DNA of 64,000 nt, taken from the NCBI GenBank assembly GCA_039105265.1, contig JAPFFF010000019.1, positions 1,148,501 to 1,212,500 on the forward strand, read 5' to 3'. Of the stretch, positions 58,910 through 64,000 are shown piece after piece. The notes under the pieces are model-generated. The model was not told where the DNA came from, searched no databases, and worked only from the letters and a program-made list of their open reading frames with translations. This stretch comes from Tritrichomonas musculus (Eukaryota; Parabasalia; Tritrichomonadida; Tritrichomonadidae). Made by a program: the position numbers and the translations under genes. Numbering within the stretch: position 1 is the first letter of the stretch; every line of letters starts with the position of its first letter.

Positions 58910-61900
58910 TTAAGAGAGATTAAAAGTAACATTTGGCTTTTTCTTTGATTTCATGTTATTTTGATCATTTCTGTTATTTCGTCCTTTTCTTTTCATATCA
59001 ATCGAGTCCAACGTTTCTTCATCGAAATAGCCAGCCGCATAGCCGCTCGCGCCCCTCCCGTTTGCCTTCCTCTTTGGCCTCATTTCCTTGTACGACGTGT
59101 CAACGAGCTTGTCCAGTCCGTTGTCCGAGCCGTGCTTCGTTCTCAGCCGATTTTTCCAGGGCTTCATTTCGTCTTCCTCTTCGTCAGCTTCACTTTCACT
59201 TTCACTTTCACTCGACTGGTACCTTTTTGACGGTTTTTGTACCCTTTTCCGTCTGACACTGTACTCGCCGTCGCTCTCGCTACTGGCAGGCGCCTTCTTG
59301 GCCGGCTTGGCGCGCCTCCTCGCAGGCCTCGACGAGCTGGACGACTCTGTGAGCGGATCTGAATCAGTTTCACTTTCTGTTGACTCATTGCGACGACGGT
59401 TTGGCGGTTTCACTCTCCGCTTCTTAGGACGGCCTTCATCACTGGACAAACTTTCGCTGCGGCCCTTCCCGCGCGCAACTCTGTTGTTCCTCCTCTTGCC
59501 AGCCAGACCAGCGCTGCCGTCACTTTCGTCATCAGAGCTTTCTTGCTGCCGTGGCTTCTTCTTCCTCTTTCTATATGAGTCGTCTTCGTCTTGGTCGTCG
59601 CTGCTTCCATTATTTTTTGCCTTCTTCTTCCTCTTTCTATATGAGCCGTCTTGGTCGTCGCTGCTTTCTTGCTGCCGTGGCTTCTTCTTCTTTGCATTTC
59701 TATATGATTCATCTTCATCGTCGTCATCAGAGCTTTCTTGCTGCCGTGGCTTCTTCTTCTTTGCATTTCTATATGATTCATCTTCATCGTCGTCATCAGA
59801 GCTTTCTTGCTGCCGTGGCTTCTTCTTCTTTGCATTTCTATATGATTCATCTTCATCGCCGTCATCAGAGCTTTCTTGCTGCCGTGGCTTCTTCTTCCTC
59901 TTCTTTCTATATGAGTCATCTTCGTCCTGGCCTTCAGAACTGTCTTGCAGCTTTGCTTTCTTCCTCTTCTTGTTGCCTTTTGGCGACTCGCTTCCATCCT
60001 CATCCTGAGTGTCAGAGCTTTCGGCGCTGCTTTCACTGTCGCTGTCGCTGCTCGACTGCTCGCTCTCGTTGTTTAAGAACTGCGTGTTGAAGTGGAGCAT
60101 CATTGTTGTTGGCAGCACCATTGTGCTCATCTTGTCGATTGGCTTCTTGTTCTCCACGACGCTCTCCATCGACTCTATCCGGTATCTCTTCAGCTGGCCG
60201 ATGCTGATTGTCCTTACGTTTCCGCCGTTTCTGACGACGTCTCCCTCGTTCTGGAAGGGCAGCGACAAGTTCAGCAGCTCTGCGATGCAGGAATGGTTTT
60301 TCAAGTTCTTGTTTTTAATGCTGATTCGCGTTTGATGCGAGATTGATTGAATCAAGTTCTCAATTTCGACGGTTGCTGGAAAAGGGAGGTCATTTGGCAG
60401 TTTTTGGTTAATTCTATTGGCATTAACCGCCGTGATGGCGGTTACTTGCAGTTCACTTAATATTTTAATGAAGTCTTTAATGTTCTGTTCATTGAAAGCT
60501 TCCTTTTCTTTTTCTCTCAATTTTGATTCAATGTCAATTTCCACTTTTTCAATGGATTTCTTATCGTTTTCTTTTGATTTCTTTTTCTTTTTGTCTTTCT
60601 TTTTATCTTTTTTGTTCTTTTTATTCTTCTTCTTTGGATCTTCATCTTCTTCATTTTTTGATTCAATTTTTATTTGGTCTTCTTCTTTCAATTTTTCTTT
60701 GGCCCTTTCAATTGTGCAACTTTTTATGAAGCTTTGAAAATCATTGATTGGAAAAGGAGCTGAAATAACCGTTTTATTTTCACTTATCGCACTTGTCAGA
60801 CTCTCGAATTGATCAATTGAAGAAAGCTCGTTTCCGTCGAAGAAAAACTGCTTCATATTCTGACAGGAATGCAAAATGTGCGAGATTCCATTCAATGCTT
60901 CAAAAGACGCGTTTTCACTTATGTCCAAAAGTGACAATTTGTCCGTTTTATAAACCTTGTCCAGCAAGACGGATATCTTATTTCTCAGCTTGTGGTCTTT
61001 ATTTCCAGAGATGTAAAGAGCGGTTAGGCAGGGGATTTTGAGAACTAACGGCAAAACGAATTCAATTTCAATCATATTTGAATCGAAATTTCCAGAGATT
61101 GAGAGAGTATTCAAATTCTTCATTCTTGTCAAAAGTGGCACCAAATTTTTCAAGTCATTCACATTCATCTCATTTTCATCGAGCCTCAACGAGCCCCAGA
61201 TGCTCATGTCGGTGTCCAAGAAGGCTCGATACAAAATCAGAATGTTTTTGCCGTTCAAATTCATGTTTCCGAGATTCAAATCGAATAAATCGTTTTTTTT
61301 TCTAGAAGAAAAATTTTTTGAAATTGTTGAAATGACGGTTTCAACTTGATGTGGCGAAAGCTTCGTGTTAGAAATATCAAGAGTCTCAAGAGAATTAGTC
61401 TTCATTAAGAAACTAAGAAGTCGTTCAAAGCAAGTTTTCTTTGAACTTGAAAAATCAACGTTTTTTACTAACAATTTTTTTATTTTGTTTTGCTTTTCAG
61501 AAAAAACAGACAATATCTCAGAAGCAGCTTCGCTTTGTATAGAACTAATATCAAGGATTTCAATATTACAATTCCTAGATATGTACTTTTCAAACGAATT
61601 AATTTGAACTTCTCCTTTCTCATTCAAAAAGTTCATGCCAGCGATGTAAAGATATTTCAAGTTGTGCATCATTGAATTCCTCCAAAGTGCAGTGAACAAC
61701 TCCGACGAATCAACAGTCGATATGTTACAATAATTAAGATTTAGATATAATAAATTACCTTTAGAAAAGTTGATTATCATGATGAATTGCTGAAAATCTA
61801 TAAAATTATTGTAACTCAAATTCCAATAAGAAATTTCTAAATCTGCATTGAATTTAATCGCATGAGCTAAGTAGTCCAGACCTTCAGTAACTCCACAGTT

Positions 61901-62965
61901 TTCTATATGTATGATGTGGATGTCCTTGCCAGCCGATATCAATAGATGAAGAAGCTTAAGAAGATAAGGACAATGAAAATTACGACAACAAACTCCATTC
62001 GCAAACTCAAGATAACGAAGTGACTTGAAAATTGGAATTAAATCTCGGTTTTCAATTTGTGAAAAGTCAAAATTCTCATAAATATCACTGGAATCAGATT
62101 CAGCTTGATCAACTTCTTCTGTTTGCTTTTGTGAAATGTCACTTTTACTGTCACTTTTTGAATCTTTTTTCTTTTTTTCTTTTTCTTTCTTTTTTTTGTC
62201 ATTTTTCTTTTTTTCTTTCTCTTTCTTTTTTTCTTTGCTCTTCTTGTCTTTGCTTTTGCTTTTCTTATCGTCTTTTGTATCGTCTCTCTTATCGTCCTTT
62301 TCGTTTTTTGGCTCTGAATTCTGTTTGTTTGTTTTTTTTGAATTTGTTTCTGAAAAATCAAGCGGTAATTGAGTAATATCGATGATTGAATTAGCTGAAA
62401 GCATCATTGAATTAATGTAACGAACAACATCATGATTATATGGTACTCCACAGGATGAACATTCTGCATAATATGTAAATTGAAATTGTTGAGGATATGA
62501 AATAAAAGGAGAAAATAAATCACGTTTACCAGGAAGAAAACAAATAGTAGGGAAATTCTCATCTTCACTTATAAGCTCAACTTGTTTGGGATAATATGAA
62601 TAAGAAATTTTGGTAATAACATAAAGAAGTTGCGCTAGATGAAGAGATTGCTTGGACGTTACAGATATTTTTGTTTTTTTGGTTTCGAAAACAGCAAATG
62701 GTTTGGTCGAATAATAGATATTTTCAATTTCATCAATGTGTACAATTTTTTTTTCTGTAAAAAAATTCGATTCTTGATTGCTCTTAGAAAATAGGCCGAT
62801 ATAATGCGATGAAAGGGCAACTGCTGAGTTAGGTCGTGATTGTTTATCATAACGAATACTAGATCTAAATGAACATAAAAGTGGAAGTTGAGAAGGTGGA
62901 AAGGCGCTACAAATTGAATTTAATTCATCAGGTGTAAGTGCTATTTCTGAATCATCATTTGACAT
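58910..62965 (-). CDS. Leucine-rich-repeat protein, CARMIL-like, with long charged tail
   Basis: 1351 residues. Residues about 10-200 look like the PH-like domain at the start of CARMIL proteins (VHIDEIENIYYSTKPFAVFE). A Lys/Glu/Asp-rich insert lies at about 208-288. LRRs of the RNase-inhibitor/CARMIL type run from about 315 to 725 (for example LEISYWNLSYNNFIDFQQF, LETLDISNTKLSPHQVETV). A second Lys-rich stretch is at about 772-815. A helical segment with the HQTRISIKNKNL text follows. The C-terminal 375 residues are a Ser/Asp/Arg/Lys array. CARMILs bind capping protein and membranes to control actin. A capping-protein-binding motif could not be located. Trichomonads have many such genes. TCATTA overlaps the start codon. 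Confidence 0.68.
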   Translation of the reverse strand: MSNDDSEIALTPDELNSICSAFPPSQLPLLCSFRSSIRYDKQSRPNSAVALSSHYIGLFSKSNQESNFFTEKKIVHIDEIENIYYSTKPFAVFETKKTKISVTSKQSLHLAQLLYVITKISYSYYPKQVELISEDENFPTICFLPGKRDLFSPFISYPQQFQFTYYAECSSCGVPYNHDVVRYINSMMLSANSIIDITQLPLDFSETNSKKTNKQNSEPKNEKDDKRDDTKDDKKSKSKDKKSKEKKKEKEKKKNDKKKKEKEKKKKDSKSDSKSDISQKQTEEVDQAESDSSDIYENFDFSQIENRDLIPIFKSLRYLEFANGVCCRNFHCPYLLKLLHLLISAGKDIHIIHIENCGVTEGLDYLAHAIKFNADLEISYWNLSYNNFIDFQQFIMIINFSKGNLLYLNLNYCNISTVDSSELFTALWRNSMMHNLKYLYIAGMNFLNEKGEVQINSFEKYISRNCNIEILDISSIQSEAASEILSVFSEKQNKIKKLLVKNVDFSSSKKTCFERLLSFLMKTNSLETLDISNTKLSPHQVETVISTISKNFSSRKKNDLFDLNLGNMNLNGKNILILYRAFLDTDMSIWGSLRLDENEMNVNDLKNLVPLLTRMKNLNTLSISGNFDSNMIEIEFVLPLVLKIPCLTALYISGNKDHKLRNKISVLLDKVYKTDKLSLLDISENASFEALNGISHILHSCQNMKQFFFDGNELSSIDQFESLTSAISENKTVISAPFPINDFQSFIKSCTIERAKEKLKEEDQIKIESKNEEDEDPKKKNKKNKKDKKKDKKKKKSKENDKKSIEKVEIDIESKLREKEKEAFNEQNIKDFIKILSELQVTAITAVNANRINQKLPNDLPFPATVEIENLIQSISHQTRISIKNKNLKNHSCIAELLNLSLPFQNEGDVVRNGGNVRTISIGQLKRYRIESMESVVENKKPIDKMSTMVLPTTMMLHFNTQFLNNESEQSSSDSDSESSAESSDTQDEDGSESPKGNKKRKKAKLQDSSEGQDEDDSYRKKRKKKPRQQESSDDGDEDESYRNAKKKKPRQQESSDDDDEDESYRNAKKKKPRQQESSDDDDEDESYRNAKKKKPRQQESSDDQDGSYRKRKKKAKNNGSSDDQDEDDSYRKRKKKPRQQESSDDESDGSAGLAGKRRNNRVARGKGRSESLSSDEGRPKKRRVKPPNRRRNESTESETDSDPLTESSSSSRPARRRAKPAKKAPASSESDGEYSVRRKRVQKPSKRYQSSESESESEADEEEDEMKPWKNRLRTKHGSDNGLDKLVDTSYKEMRPKRKANGRGASGYAAGYFDEETLDSIDMKRKGRNNRNDQNNMKSKKKPNVTFNLS
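59540..60030 (-). repeat. 69-bp tandem repeat in the LRR protein tail
   Basis: Units of 23 residues, such as SSDDDDEDESYRNAKKKKPR, occur in at least three near-identical copies at a 69-bp period (starts near 59730, 59799, 59868), with shorter variants on both sides. The region is clearly more GC-rich than the flanking DNA. Neighbouring copies are almost identical, implying recent expansion. Confidence 0.75.
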
Positions 62966-63753
62966 AATGAAGAAAAAAAAAATTCTTAATTACAAATCTT
63001 TTGAATTTGGTTTTTTGCACGTTTGTATTTTAAAATTATTCAATTATTCAAATGCTTTCTGAAATTTTCTGAAGAATTGATTTCGCATAAATTAATATTT
63101 ATCTTAAGAAGACTCATATAAATAATTAAATTTAAAATAAAAATAATTCCACATATATTCACCTATTAAATAATTAATGATTATATTCATGAATATCTAA
63201 AAATTTTTTGGATGATTTTTTTGAAAATTTCCAACCCAAAAGAGTACTAGTAAAAAAGAAATACAATAATATGAATTATTTAATCATAAAAAGTATTCCT
63301 TTTTATAAATGTTATGAAAATAATAGATATGTATTATTTTGCCTAATAGAATTAAGCTATATACGACGAGATATCCATACCAAAAAAAATTTTTTTTTTC
63401 CATGATCGTTTTGCTGCTAGCGATATTATTTTTATCAAACATCAATATTACAAATCTTAGAAAAAAAAAGAAAAGAAAATATTTACAAAATATTAATTTA
63501 TGATTTGAATAATGAAGAGCAGTAGTAAAAAATGTTCTAAGAATGAAAAATTGTTTCCTCAAAATAAAATTTTTTTTTTTGATAAACCATCTTCTCTCAA
63601 ATCTTATCAATAAAATAAATGGTTAGACGTTTACTATTGTGAGGTATTTTAATAATTTAGATAGAGTCATCTAACTTTTCGATTAGAAAATTGAAAACGG
63701 TTTATTATTAATTAGAAAAAATTATAAACGATTTCCATTCTTAAATTGTTATA
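62966..63753. other. Bidirectional promoter region, no gene recognised
   Basis: This 788-bp AT-rich space separates the divergent LRR and Polo-like kinase genes. The frames in it start at non-ATG codons and are dominated by Phe, Lys, Ile and Tyr, as expected from random AT-rich sequence. No inverted repeat ends were seen. Confidence 0.4.
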
Positions 63754-64000
63754 ATGGATGAGGAAGATTTAATCCCAACAAGTATCATACACATCATTCC
63801 AGGACAAGTTCCAATCATTTATAAAAGATTTGAAGAGTTGGGACATGGTGGTTTTGCAAAAGTTTACAGAGCTGTGAATAGGAATACTGGCCAGGAAGTT
63901 GCTATTAAGATAACATCAAAAGAGCGACTTTGGAAACCAAAAGCCATGAAAAAACATAAGTTTGAAGTTGAGATTCAAAAATCTCTCCATCATCCAAATG
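63754..64000 (+). CDS. Polo-like Ser/Thr protein kinase, N-terminal part (window edge)
   Basis: The frame runs open from the ATG at 63754 to the end of the window, 82 codons. After a short leader (MDEEDLIPTSIIHIIP) it enters a kinase N lobe: RFEELGHGGFAKVYRAVNRN, then EVAIKITSKERLWKPKAMKK and VEIQKSLHHPN. The glycine loop GxGGFAKVY and the 'KxxxxKPxxxxKxxxEIxIxxxLxHPN' layout are characteristic of Polo/PLK kinases, which control mitosis and basal bodies. The rest of the kinase domain and any polo boxes lie outside. A related AGC or CAMK kinase remains possible. Confidence 0.75.
   Translation, partial: MDEEDLIPTSIIHIIPGQVPIIYKRFEELGHGGFAKVYRAVNRNTGQEVAIKITSKERLWKPKAMKKHKFEVEIQKSLHHPN

Noticed and set aside
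59088-60008. 306-codon plus-strand frame opposite the LRR protein tail
   Set aside because: Antisense of the Asp/Lys repeats; the minus-strand protein is continuous and recognisable.
63284-63610. 108-codon minus-strand frame before the Polo-like kinase gene
   Set aside because: Starts at a non-ATG codon and consists of Phe, Ile, Lys and Tyr typical of random AT-rich DNA.
1-64000. CRISPR array, rRNA genes, retroelements or Polinton-like elements
   Set aside because: No regularly spaced repeats, rRNA-like stretches, reverse transcriptase, integrase or capsid-like frames were seen in either strand.

Overview
The window looks like nuclear DNA of a trichomonad (Parabasalia), most likely a Tritrichomonas-like species. 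The reasons are the very AT-rich sequence, long genes with no evident introns, Lys/Asn/Ser-rich proteins, short intergenic spaces, several stop codons inside a TAAA tetranucleotide (the trichomonad polyadenylation signal), an expanded ankyrin/BTB family and dense remains of DNA transposons. The species call is an inference; no rRNA or other marker gene is present.

Layout. 1-9.5 kb: the C-terminal half of a Tra1/TRRAP-like pseudokinase (+) and a large protein with a pseudokinase, an active-looking kinase and Sel1-like repeats (-). 9.5-14.1 kb: pyrroline-5-carboxylate reductase (+), a small inverted-repeat transposon with a tRNA-like insert, a decayed copy of the kinase, an ankyrin-like zinc-finger protein (-) and an R2R3 Myb protein (-). 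14.6-23.3 kb: a 2896-residue BEACH/WD40 protein (-). 23.6-25.9 kb: a membrane-protein fragment, a coiled-coil protein (-) and a small winged-helix-like protein (+). 25.9-31.1 kb: gene-free DNA made of DNA transposons inserted into one another. 31.1-41.3 kb: a decayed Cys-rich surface-protein gene, a recently broken BTB/ankyrin gene, a stack of small transposons and a second frameshifted ankyrin gene. 41.5-54.6 kb: a type I surface protein (-), Arp2/3 subunit ARPC5 (-), a Rab GTPase (-), an ankyrin protein (-), Rrp15 (+), a kinase with Sel1-like repeats (-) and a caspase-fold-like protein (+). 54.6-57.1 kb: transposase remains. 57.1-64.0 kb: a coiled-coil protein (+), a CARMIL-like LRR protein (-) and the start of a Polo-like kinase gene (+).

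There is no operon logic. The intact genes serve general cell functions: chromatin co-activation, transcription, ribosome biogenesis, actin nucleation, membrane traffic, signalling and proline synthesis. The most informative structure is (i) the pseudokinase-kinase tandem with its decayed relative 1.5 kb away, (ii) four elements with 8-bp target duplications whose ends can be placed to the base, two of them nested inside a TA-flanked element, and (iii) ankyrin genes broken by short tandem duplications or insertions. Several longest ORFs begin at a non-ATG codon; I moved those starts to the first ATG and say so. I did not find a clear new multi-gene system.
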